Source: Acididesulfobacillus acetoxydans (GTDB taxonomy: Bacteria; Bacillota; Desulfitobacteriia; Desulfitobacteriales; Desulfitobacteriaceae). From it: a stretch of 64,000 bases of DNA. Shown one piece after another: positions 35,465-43,436 of this stretch; the first letter of the stretch is position 1, and each line of letters starts with the position of its first letter. The DNA lies in the NCBI RefSeq assembly GCF_900016645.1, contig NZ_CDGJ01000065.1; one strand, given 5' to 3'. The position numbers were made by a program, and so were the translations under genes. Below the pieces are notes generated by a model. The model was not told the DNA's origin and searched no databases. It saw only the letters and a list, made by a program, of their open reading frames with translations.

Positions 35465-36582
35465 GCCGGCTCACTTCCTATTACCTTGTTGAAAGACAGG
35501 CGGAATGTCTCTTTAATTCTCTCATGTGAAAATCTGTCGGACACATTCTGATATCCCTCTTCTTGACAAAATTCCTTAACATCCCGATCGTGGAACACTG
35601 TGTAAAGGGAAGCAGCCGCCAAATTATAGTCCACCGTATCCAGCACAATCTGCTTCCTTCCTGCAGTCTCTCGCAATGCCGTACCCCCATAAGTAACCAG
35701 CGGCAGCCGGAGGTACTGCGCCTCTATGATTGGAACGCAAAAGCCTTCATGTTCGCTCATACAGAGAAACGCATCTGAAGCAAGAAAAAGCGCTTTAATG
35801 TCTTGTAGCGGAAGCTTATCAGTAAAACTTACATTATCCTCCAGTTGTCCATCCCTAATCGTGTCGTTGAGTTCATCCATATAGCCTCCCAGGTAGGGAT
35901 CAATACCCCCCGTAATCCACAAATGAATCTCTTCGTGAAAGGTCGCCCTGAAGGCTTTTACGATACCAAGTAAATGTTTATGACCTTTGTTGGGGGCAAC
36001 TCTACCAAGGAAGAAAATCTGCTTTCGCTTACTCATCAGGACGTTCCTGACCAAGGATATATTGGGTTTTACTTCTGCCCAAGCCTCCAAGGAATGAAAA
36101 GGAGGAACAACTACGGCCCTTTCTTTGCACAACCCGCAACCCAACAAATCCTGCCTATTGAACTCCGAATCTGCGAACCACCATCCTTGATCAATGCTCT
36201 CCAGCAACCTCGCGGTCTGCTCCCTGCCTTTTGATGTCTGATCGAAATGCAATGGAGAATACGGCTCGAAGAACTCCGGTGGAGTTATGTTATGATACTT
36301 TAGGATCACCCGCGCTTTGCAACGCTTAAGTATCTCTTCACCCTCAGCCCAGAAAACACTGTGATGGTAGATTAAGACGTTGTCCGGTCGGCTTATAAGA
36401 CGCAAAAGCTCACGTTTGTCGAACCTGAAACTGGCTAGATCACCCAAATAATTCTCCGCATAGATGTAGGCTTCATAACCCAAGCCTGTTAGCGTGCGGT
36501 ACATGCCAAGAATATCGTGCCCAATGGCATCACCGCCGGTCAATGTCTGATGCGCCAAAACTACCTTTGACTTAAGACCCAC
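35461..36582 (-). CDS. Glycosyltransferase family 4
   Basis: 373 residues. Starts MGLKSKVVLAHQTLTGGDAI; the GGDAIGHDILGMYRTL segment is typical of GT4 enzymes encoded beside WbdD-like methyltransferases in ABC-exported polysaccharide clusters. Donor domain motifs: IFFLGRVAPNKGHKHLL, LWITGGIDPY and MSEHEGFCVPIIEAQYLRLP. Overlaps the methyltransferase gene upstream by 11 bases and the next gene by four. Confidence 0.9.
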   Translation of the reverse strand: MGLKSKVVLAHQTLTGGDAIGHDILGMYRTLTGLGYEAYIYAENYLGDLASFRFDKRELLRLISRPDNVLIYHHSVFWAEGEEILKRCKARVILKYHNITPPEFFEPYSPLHFDQTSKGREQTARLLESIDQGWWFADSEFNRQDLLGCGLCKERAVVVPPFHSLEAWAEVKPNISLVRNVLMSKRKQIFFLGRVAPNKGHKHLLGIVKAFRATFHEEIHLWITGGIDPYLGGYMDELNDTIRDGQLEDNVSFTDKLPLQDIKALFLASDAFLCMSEHEGFCVPIIEAQYLRLPLVTYGGTALRETAGRKQIVLDTVDYNLAAASLYTVFHDRDVKEFCQEEGYQNVSDRFSHERIKETFRLSFNKVIGSEPA

Positions 36583-38128
36583 GCTTGCATATCACCCCCT
36601 TGCTTAAGATGAGAGCATAATCGTGGGCACTATAGAACAAATAATTAAACCGATTGACAAGTTGTATGATTGTGCCGTCTTGACCTCTCACGTCACCACC
36701 TTCGGGGATTCTTGACAATTCATCCGGGTGCAGATCAAGCTGTTTTAAGATTTTAAAGCCAGCGCATTCTGAAAGGAAGCTCAATGTTTCCGGAAGAATC
36801 GGTTTTTCATGGGATATGTCCATGTTGAACCAAGTGCAGACGGCCGATATGTTATGTGGATTAATTGTTTCCACCATGAGAATACCGCCACATTTAAGCT
36901 TGAGGTGGGTTAACTCCATAAAGCGAACAAGGCTATTAGGTTTCAAATGCTCAATCACCTGGGCCGCAAAGATCCCATCCAAGCTGTTGTCCTCAAGACC
37001 TTCCAAATAGGAAAAGAGGTCTGCCTGAAGTACAGGTAAGCCCCTGTCCTGACAATACCCCACCATATCCTCGTTGATATCTATGCCCTGAACGCCGATC
37101 CCGTTTTCCTGCAGGAGTTCCACGAATTCTCCGCGTCCGCAGCCAATATCCAGAACCTTGCTTTTTCCCTTGAAGTAGTCGAGATAGACTCGCTGTCTCT
37201 CCTTTATGTCTTCTCGGCTGCCTCGGAATCTCTGTTCGAAGAGAAAATAATCTATGTCTGGGTTCTCCTCTTTGTCTTCCCGCACAAGACGTTCGACGGT
37301 CCGGACCCCAGGCTCGATATGAAGTCCTTTATTAATCCTTCTTTCCAGACGCCTCAACCGATCTGCAACCAACATCAGCTCGGGTTCCAGTCGGCGCTTA
37401 GCCTGTTCGTCTGCCAGAGCCAAGACTTCGTTTCGTTCTGACAATACAGACGCTCTGACACTATCCAACTCACTCCGCTCCGCCTTATCAGCCAGCATGT
37501 CCCGGATCGCTTCCAGCTTGGATTCATCCGCTTTGCTATCCAGGAGCCCTCTCACCTCTTCCAGTTCTTCTGCGCCAACTTTCCCCGCGAGGTACTCCTT
37601 CAAAAGTTCTACATCGTTCCGGTCGGCCTTGTCCTGTAGCCCGTCGCTCAGCGCCCCAAGTCCCGCCCCGGCACTGCTAAGTTCCGCAAACTGGTTCCCG
37701 ATATCGTTCAGCAGGTTCTCCAGTTCTTGGATCCGGTCCCTAGCACCCCGAAGAGCCAGGGATTGATTGCGGGCAAGCTCGCCCAAGAGATTAAGGGCGC
37801 GCGTCACACTCCCGTTAAACTCCCTTTGCTGATCTACAGGCGGATTGACATACCAGCGCAGGAATTTTCGCACCACCTTCTTACCGAACACGATGAAACG
37901 ACCGATCGTTTTGCGGTGCGACGTAATCGGATACTCAGCGTTCACATTCCACTTTAAGTTACTCTGCCTCAGTTCAGCCTCCAGGCGGCTGAACTCTCCC
38001 TCCGCGGGAACTTCGCTACCGCCAAGCCCCCCGCCGGCCCCCCGGGCAGAAACCATAGACCGTTTGGCCTTCATGGCCTCCCGGATTCTCTCCATCACTT
38101 CTTCAACCGTCAATTGTGCGTTTGCCAT
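36572..38128 (-). CDS. Coiled-coil SAM-dependent methyltransferase (possible glycan chain terminator)
   Basis: 518 residues. N-terminal 100 residues with a basic amphipathic stretch (FIVFGKKVVRKFLRWY) that could dock to membrane; residues about 105-290 are a long coiled coil with repeated D-K-A-D/E units (LQDKADRNDVE, LDSKADESKLE, LADKAERSELD); residues about 310-505 are a class I methyltransferase with VLDIGCGRGEFVELL, GIDINEDMV and DGIFAAQVIEHLKP. E. coli WbdD, which caps and measures O-antigen chains, has methyltransferase then coiled coil; here the order is reversed. A chain-length and capping role together with Wzt is inferred from context. Confidence 0.88.
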   Translation of the reverse strand: MANAQLTVEEVMERIREAMKAKRSMVSARGAGGGLGGSEVPAEGEFSRLEAELRQSNLKWNVNAEYPITSHRKTIGRFIVFGKKVVRKFLRWYVNPPVDQQREFNGSVTRALNLLGELARNQSLALRGARDRIQELENLLNDIGNQFAELSSAGAGLGALSDGLQDKADRNDVELLKEYLAGKVGAEELEEVRGLLDSKADESKLEAIRDMLADKAERSELDSVRASVLSERNEVLALADEQAKRRLEPELMLVADRLRRLERRINKGLHIEPGVRTVERLVREDKEENPDIDYFLFEQRFRGSREDIKERQRVYLDYFKGKSKVLDIGCGRGEFVELLQENGIGVQGIDINEDMVGYCQDRGLPVLQADLFSYLEGLEDNSLDGIFAAQVIEHLKPNSLVRFMELTHLKLKCGGILMVETINPHNISAVCTWFNMDISHEKPILPETLSFLSECAGFKILKQLDLHPDELSRIPEGGDVRGQDGTIIQLVNRFNYLFYSAHDYALILSKGVICKRGS

Positions 38129-38204
38129 GTTTCACCCCTATGAGAATCTAACGCTTCTCCCGCATTCTTGTCCATTGGTACCGATCTTGTCTTCGAAACA
38201 GCGG

Positions 38205-39536
38205 CTATCTTTCCGCCGCCACCGCTGCACCCCTGTCGTTCAAACCCGAGATCTCCCACCGGTGTTCCAGCCTGCAGACTCCGACATCTTTTATCTGAGA
38301 ATAGACTGTAAAGTCGAGGCAGCGAACGAGATAGTCGTACTCTGTAGCCAATCCGTCGCTGCAGGCGACATTGAGGTAATACTCGCCTTCCACCAGATTC
38401 AGCTTGGCGATATTGACCCGCACAACGATCCCGTCGCCCATGATCTGAACATCCGTGGGCTGTCTGTCGATCAACGTATTCGTCCCATAACACCAAAGAT
38501 CATCGTTGCGGTAGATGGCAATCCCAAAAACCAGGTTGTCCACCGGCTTGTGCTTGTGGCAGCGCATTTCGATGACACACGGTTCTCCACTTTCAAATCT
38601 GGTCTTGCCCCGACCGCTTCGATCCATAAACGCCACTCCGGTTATCTCCACGGAGCCGTTTCCGCGCCGCTTGGGCGGAGTGATTTCGATTGGAATGTCC
38701 CCCTCTTCGGGGTCGTCCAGGCTGTTTCTTTCGGGATCCGGTGTAGCCTCTTCACGCACGTGCTCTGCCTGCAACCTGCTTTTTGTCTCGGCCCTTCGAT
38801 CTTCCGCTGCAAATACCTCCGTCCGGTATTTTCCTATTACGTCTGCCGGAACACCCTGCTCCAACAGAACTCCTTCATGCAGCCAAGCCAGTTCATCACA
38901 AAGCATCTCCAGCTGTCCCAGGCTATGCGACACGATCACGATCGTAGCGCCCTGGGATTTGAAGGACTTCATCTTATTGAAACACTTCTTCTGAAACCCC
39001 TCATCGCCCACCGCCAGAATCTCGTCGACAAGGAGAATATCCGGGTCCACGTTGATAGCGATGGAAAAGGCCAAGCGCATATACATGCCTGAAGAATAGG
39101 TTCGCACCGGACTGTCTATGAACTCCTCCAGCTCGGAAAAATCAATGATCTCTTCCAGTCTCCGGTCGATTTCCTTTTTCGTCAGGCCGAAGATTGCCGC
39201 GTTCATATAAATATTCTCCAACCCGCTGAAGTCTGGGTGAAAGCCCGCACCCAACTCCAAAAGACTGGACACTTTTCCCTTGATCTTGACGTTTCCCCGG
39301 TCCGGATAGATGATCCGGGTCAACAGTTTTAAGAAAGTGCTCTTGCCGGAACCGTTCTGGCCGATCAGCCCCAACGTCCTGCCCTTTTCAACCTTGAGAT
39401 CAACGCCCTTCAAGACCCACAGTTCATCGTATTTGCGCCTGTGGCTGAACAAGACCTGTTCCTTCAAGGTTGGGGCCCGGTCATGGTAGAGGCGGAACAT
39501 TTTCCAGACGTCCGCGGCTTCAATTACACAATCCAT
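38205..39536 (-). CDS. wzt: Polysaccharide ABC exporter ATPase with C-terminal glycan-recognition domain
   Basis: 443 residues. ABC ATPase (about 1-245): Walker A LIGQNGSGKST, Q-loop region, signature YSSGMYMRLAFS, Walker B ILLVDEILAVGD and H-loop VSHS. C-terminal Wzt_C beta-sandwich (about 285-435; VIEMRCHKHKPVDNLVFGIA and NLVEGEYYLNVACSDG) that, in E. coli O8/O9a and S-layer glycan systems, recognises the capped chain end. An acidic linker (about 245-285) joins them. Works with the Wzm permease next to it to move the finished lipid-linked glycan across the membrane. Confidence 0.95.
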   Translation of the reverse strand: MDCVIEAADVWKMFRLYHDRAPTLKEQVLFSHRRKYDELWVLKGVDLKVEKGRTLGLIGQNGSGKSTFLKLLTRIIYPDRGNVKIKGKVSSLLELGAGFHPDFSGLENIYMNAAIFGLTKKEIDRRLEEIIDFSELEEFIDSPVRTYSSGMYMRLAFSIAINVDPDILLVDEILAVGDEGFQKKCFNKMKSFKSQGATIVIVSHSLGQLEMLCDELAWLHEGVLLEQGVPADVIGKYRTEVFAAEDRRAETKSRLQAEHVREEATPDPERNSLDDPEEGDIPIEITPPKRRGNGSVEITGVAFMDRSGRGKTRFESGEPCVIEMRCHKHKPVDNLVFGIAIYRNDDLWCYGTNTLIDRQPTDVQIMGDGIVVRVNIAKLNLVEGEYYLNVACSDGLATEYDYLVRCLDFTVYSQIKDVGVCRLEHRWEISGLNDRGAAVAAER

Positions 39537-39568
39537 AAGTTTACACTACCCATAAGTTGAATTATCTC

Positions 39569-40345
39569 CTATACCTGTTCCGCAAACCCTTTGGACAGGC
39601 GTCTAAATACCAGATAACCAAAAACAAGAACGAAACAGGACATGAGGGCAAAAACCCCCAATCCGGGAAAGTAAGGAAAGACCCCATAATAGAGGATATC
39701 CCTGTAAGCCTCTGTCAGGGTCACCATGGGGTTGAGAAAGAGGTACTTCAGGTATTTTCCGGGTGCAACGTTTAGCGGGTAGACGATAGGGGTCAGATAA
39801 AACCATGCCATCATCAAAATCCCCCAGATGTGTTCCACATCCCGGAAATACACTGTGATAGCCGCCACCAGCAGACTCACACCTAATGTAAAAATAAATT
39901 CCAGGATCATCACCAGGGGCAAGGCAGCGAGGCTCAGTGTCAGAGGAATACGAAAAAGAAGCAAAGCGACAAAAGCGATAAGAAAACTCAATCCCAGATT
40001 AACCAAACCTGCTGTCGTTGAGGCGAGTGGCAGAATTTCCCGCGGAAAGTAGACCTTCTTGATGATATTGTTGTTGCTGACAATGAGACCGGTTGCTTCC
40101 TGGGTCGTGTTGGCAAAAAATATCCACGGCAGCAACACCACAAAGAGAAACATAGGATAGTTCTTGATGTTCATACGCATAATCGTTGAAAATACCACAG
40201 AATAGACCACGAGTTGCAGCAAAGGATTGATGAAGGTCCAAAGAAACCCAAAAAACGAGGCCTTGTAGCGCGTGCGCAGATTGCGCTTCACCATATTCTT
40301 GTACATTTCCCGGTAGGCATAGAGCTCACGCAGAACTGAGAGCAT
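39569..40345 (-). CDS. wzm: Polysaccharide ABC exporter permease
   Basis: 258 residues with six predicted helices, ABC-2 type. N-terminal amphipathic part (ELYAYREMYKNMVKRNLRTR), then FGFLWTFINPLLQLVVYSVV, and the conserved LLPWIFFANTTQEAT, YFPREILPLAST, AWFYLTPIVYP and NPMVTLTEAYRDILYYG. Start overlaps the gmd stop by one base (TGATG). Forms the exporter with Wzt. Confidence 0.95.
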   Translation of the reverse strand: MLSVLRELYAYREMYKNMVKRNLRTRYKASFFGFLWTFINPLLQLVVYSVVFSTIMRMNIKNYPMFLFVVLLPWIFFANTTQEATGLIVSNNNIIKKVYFPREILPLASTTAGLVNLGLSFLIAFVALLLFRIPLTLSLAALPLVMILEFIFTLGVSLLVAAITVYFRDVEHIWGILMMAWFYLTPIVYPLNVAPGKYLKYLFLNPMVTLTEAYRDILYYGVFPYFPGLGVFALMSCFVLVFGYLVFRRLSKGFAEQV

Positions 40346-41523
40346 CAGGCACTCTCTCCGTTCGCGACCCCATCCGCATCCGAAGACAGCCGCCGGTCCG
40401 CACTGCCCTCTGGGTAAGCCTGCGCCCGTGCCTTAAGATTGTCCTTACACCCTACGATTCTCTCCAAGGGCCGGTTCTCCCTCACCCAAAGACCCCCGAC
40501 ATTCTCCCCGGCCTCCCTGCTGACCCTCTTTAAATCTTCTTCCGCCATCCTCCGCACAAGCTCGTCAAAGCCCACTTCCGCTTCCCAACCCAAGATCGTG
40601 CGCGCTTTGGCCGGATTGCCGAGAAGCACCTCCACCTCGGCCGGACGGAAGAACTTCGGATCCACTCCGACCAAGACCTTCCCGGTCTCCCGATCTAATC
40701 CTTCTTCTTCCAGGCCCGTTCCGCTCCAGACAAGTTCGATCCCGGCATGGCAGAAAGCCAACGCCACAAGCTCACGCACGGAATGCGTTTCCCCGGACGC
40801 GATCACATAATCGTCCGCTTCGGGCTGTTGCAGCATGAGCCACATCGCCCGGACGTAGTCTCCGGCATAGCCCCAGTCCCGTTTGGCATCCATATTTCCC
40901 AAATAAAGCTTATCCTGAAGCCCGAATTTAATGCGGGCCACGGCATCCGTAATCTTGCGCGTGACGAATTCCAGCCCGCGCCGGGGAGATTCGTGATTGA
41001 AGAGGATGCCGGAACAGGCATACATGCCGAAGCTCTCGCGGTAGTTCTTTGTGATCCAATGCCCGTAGAGTTTCGCCACTCCGTAGGGGCTGCGCGGGTA
41101 GAACGGGGTCTTCTCCGTCTGAGGCGTCTCCTGCACCAAGCCAAACATTTCACTGGTAGAGGCCTGGTAGAAGTGTGCCTCCGGCTTCACCGCCCGGATA
41201 GCTTCCAAAAGATTTGTCACCCCGATGGCATCTATTTCCGCCGTAGCCAAAGGCTGTTCCCAAGATGTAGCAACAAAAGACTGGGCCGCCAGGTTATAGA
41301 CTTCGTCGGCCTGGGCGATCTTCAGGGCCCGAATGAGGGAAGCCAGATCCGTCATATCGGCGTAGATAAACTCAATCTCATTTTTTAGATGTTCAACCGT
41401 GCCATAGTCCACTTTGCTTTTGCGGCGCATGATGCCATAGACCTTATAACCTTTTTCCAGCAGCAGCTCGCTGAGATAGGAGCCATCCTGCCCGGTAACC
41501 CCTGTGATAAGCGCGTTCTTCAT
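40345..41523 (-). CDS. gmd: GDP-mannose 4,6-dehydratase
   Basis: Converts GDP-mannose to GDP-4-keto-6-deoxymannose, using NADP. 392 residues; extended SDR with ITGVTGQDGSYLSELLLEKG, YNLAAQSFVATSWEQP, catalytic Ser/Thr and Tyr-x3-Lys in QASTSEMFG and SPYGVAKLYGHW, and the family block NHESPRRGLEFVTRKI. The C-terminal 40 residues (LKARAQAYPEGSADRRL) exceed the usual end. With rmd just upstream this gives GDP-D-rhamnose; with manC it is a complete route from mannose-1-phosphate. Confidence 0.96.
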   Translation of the reverse strand: MKNALITGVTGQDGSYLSELLLEKGYKVYGIMRRKSKVDYGTVEHLKNEIEFIYADMTDLASLIRALKIAQADEVYNLAAQSFVATSWEQPLATAEIDAIGVTNLLEAIRAVKPEAHFYQASTSEMFGLVQETPQTEKTPFYPRSPYGVAKLYGHWITKNYRESFGMYACSGILFNHESPRRGLEFVTRKITDAVARIKFGLQDKLYLGNMDAKRDWGYAGDYVRAMWLMLQQPEADDYVIASGETHSVRELVALAFCHAGIELVWSGTGLEEEGLDRETGKVLVGVDPKFFRPAEVEVLLGNPAKARTILGWEAEVGFDELVRRMAEEDLKRVSREAGENVGGLWVRENRPLERIVGCKDNLKARAQAYPEGSADRRLSSDADGVANGESA

Positions 41524-41700
41524 GCATCTGATCCTTCCTGAGCTTTAATGACTGTCTCTCCGGGGGGGGGTGCCCCCACACAACCCGGAGACACCAAAAA
41601 CCCAACCCACCCTCTGACTTTTGAGCCGCTAATCTAAAAGGAACGTCAAGGAACAACATCTCCGGTTTAGTCTAACTGCGGCATTGCCTCACCGGCAATG

Positions 41701-42894
41701 TCAAGACGCATCCCCGCGGTCACGGATGCGCTCCTCCCACTCTGCCAAAACATCCTTCACACTCTGCTCCAAGGTATAAACGGGTTCCCACCCGGTTGTC
41801 TTCCGGATCTTGCCCGGATCACCCACTGAATAGATGTTTTCTGTCGGTCGCATTTTGCTCGCATCCGGGATAACCGTCAGGTCGCCGTAGGTCCGGCGCA
41901 TCATGTCTAAGATATCGCTCAATTGTCTGGCCCGCCCGGAACAAATATTATAGACTTCGCCCGCACTCCCGCGCTCAGCCAACAAGCGGTAGGCATGGAC
42001 CACATCCCGGACATCGGTAAAATCGCGATAAACATCCAAACGCCCGGTGGCAACGCTTCCCCGACCTCGGGCAGCCCGAACGAGTTCCCGGGCAAAGTCG
42101 GGAATGACAAAACCCTCTGCTTGGCCCGGACCGATATGATTAAACGGTCGCACTGCCAGCACCGGCAGGCTGAGTTTTTGTCCCAACTGTAAAGCACTAC
42201 GTTCAGCCGCATATTTCGAAGTCGCATAGGGACTCTGCGGGTTAGGACAAGACGCTTCGTGGAATTTCTCTCCCACCGTTTTGCCGGGGCCATACACCTC
42301 CGAGGAACCTATCTGGAGAATGGCTTGGACTCCTGTCCCCGCCAAAGCCTGCAAAAGGTTGATCGTGCCCAGCACGTTAATGGCAAATGTCTTACCCGGC
42401 TCTTGCCAGGAATACTGTACGGAGGCGATCCCCGCCAGATGAAAGACCCAGTCCGGGCGTATCCTCTCCACGCAAAGCTGTAGAGCCTGGGCATCCAGAA
42501 TGTTCACTTCTTCGTAGAACACGTCGTACCGCGCATCATACTGCACATCGCGCCCGTTTTGCGTGTCCGACTGATCAACGCCCTCCCAAAGAACGACTGA
42601 AGACGTTGCTGACGCCGACGAATTCAATAAATCCGATGGAGTCACTGCCACCGACGAAATTGGGGCGCCTGACAGAATTACTGATGCAGACGAAAATCCC
42701 GAGACGGAGGAAGTCTCCGGAGCTGATGAAGTCGATCGAGCCGCCCGGTCCCCTCGTTGCGGAACATTGTCTGCATGTGTGCCCAAGCTGAAAGGCCCCT
42801 GTCCCAAACCGTAAACCGTATGTCCGGCATCAATAAGTTCCCGTGCTAGATATTTCCCAACAAAACCATTACAGCCAGTGATCAGAGCCTTCAC
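41701..42894 (-). CDS. rmd: GDP-6-deoxy-D-mannose reductase-like SDR with Ser-rich insertion
   Basis: Reduces the 4-keto group made by Gmd to give GDP-D-rhamnose (best fit), although other GDP-keto-hexose reductases are possible. Extended SDR: ALITGCNGFVGKYLARELID, HLAGIASVQYSWQEP, GSSEVYGP, Tyr-x3-Lys in SPYATSKYAAERSA, RPFNHIGPGQAEGFVIPDFA and RDFTDVRDVVHAY. Length 397 versus about 300-320 for Rmd: residues about 34-110 are a Ser/Ala/Val-rich low-complexity insert (SSAPETSSVSGFSSASVILS) after the second beta strand. GTG start. First gene of the glycan operon. Confidence 0.88.
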   Translation of the reverse strand: MKALITGCNGFVGKYLARELIDAGHTVYGLGQGPFSLGTHADNVPQRGDRAARSTSSAPETSSVSGFSSASVILSGAPISSVAVTPSDLLNSSASATSSVVLWEGVDQSDTQNGRDVQYDARYDVFYEEVNILDAQALQLCVERIRPDWVFHLAGIASVQYSWQEPGKTFAINVLGTINLLQALAGTGVQAILQIGSSEVYGPGKTVGEKFHEASCPNPQSPYATSKYAAERSALQLGQKLSLPVLAVRPFNHIGPGQAEGFVIPDFARELVRAARGRGSVATGRLDVYRDFTDVRDVVHAYRLLAERGSAGEVYNICSGRARQLSDILDMMRRTYGDLTVIPDASKMRPTENIYSVGDPGKIRKTTGWEPVYTLEQSVKDVLAEWEERIRDRGDAS

Positions 42895-43266
42895 AGGCAG
42901 CCAAACCCCTCTTTCTCCTACTTACGTCGACTTTCTCATCTCAGGTATGACCTCTTCCAGGCGATCTCATGGATATCTGATATCGAATATCAGATACCGA
43001 ACAACCGATACTGTTAAACTGTTATTCACTGCCATTTCGTTCATCGCTTAGCCCTGTTTTTTTATTCGACAAATCTTTGGCATATCCTCTTTCTTCACCG
43101 TAGAATCTGTCTCATTCTTTTCTTTGTCCCAAAAAGCATCTCCCTGTCCACAACTTGTCCATGGGTGGGACCAAACAAAAACATTCCCACGACACAGCCC
43201 CGCGGAAATTCACATTTCCACGGGGCTTGGCTGACAGACCACCGTGCGGCTGCATTCGTTGAAATT
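42895..43266. other. Gap between the glycan operon and the IetAS-type operon
   Basis: About 370 bp containing the hairpin at 43196-43227. Upstream of rmd there is a palindrome-like cluster GATATCTGATATCGAATATCAGATACCG (two parts, near 42972-42999) that could be a regulatory site. No gene seen. Confidence 0.4.
43196..43227. terminator. Strong stem-loop after the IetAS operon
   Basis: Fourteen-base arms (AGCCCCGCGGAAAT and its complement with one mismatch) around a four-base loop. On the minus strand it lies about 40 bp after the small gene at 43267 and is followed some bases later by a T-rich GTTTTTG, so it may end the operon; the T-run is not directly adjacent. Confidence 0.5.
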
Positions 43267-43434
43267 TCACTGCTTCTGTATCCCAAAGTATTCCTTGATT
43301 GCTGCCTGAGTGATTTGTGAGAAGTTTACTTCTTGCTTTTCCGTCGATTCCTTGAGCCAAGCAGGCAACGTTATTTTTACAACCCGATTATCCATCTCAC
43401 TGCTAACTATATCAGGAAATACTGTGAGGGGCAT
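43267..43434 (-). CDS. Small protein like the DNA-binding tail of HicB antitoxins
   Basis: 55 residues, starting at an ATG two bases after the protease stop codon. VVKITLPAWLKESTEKQEVN followed by FSQITQAAIKEYFGI is the pattern of the C-terminal ribbon-helix-helix/HTH of HicB antitoxins (T-x-PAWL ... NFSQ-LQ-ALKE-LG). The N-terminal HicB RNase-H-like half is absent, and no HicA is next to it. Either the tail of a broken hicB or a stand-alone small DNA-binding regulator attached to the defence operon. Confidence 0.6.
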   Translation of the reverse strand: MPLTVFPDIVSSEMDNRVVKITLPAWLKESTEKQEVNFSQITQAAIKEYFGIQKQ

Positions 43435-43436
43435 GA

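Noticed and set aside
37845..39092. Plus-strand open frame of about 415 codons
   Set aside because: Antisense of wzt and the methyltransferase gene, with no protein-like motifs.
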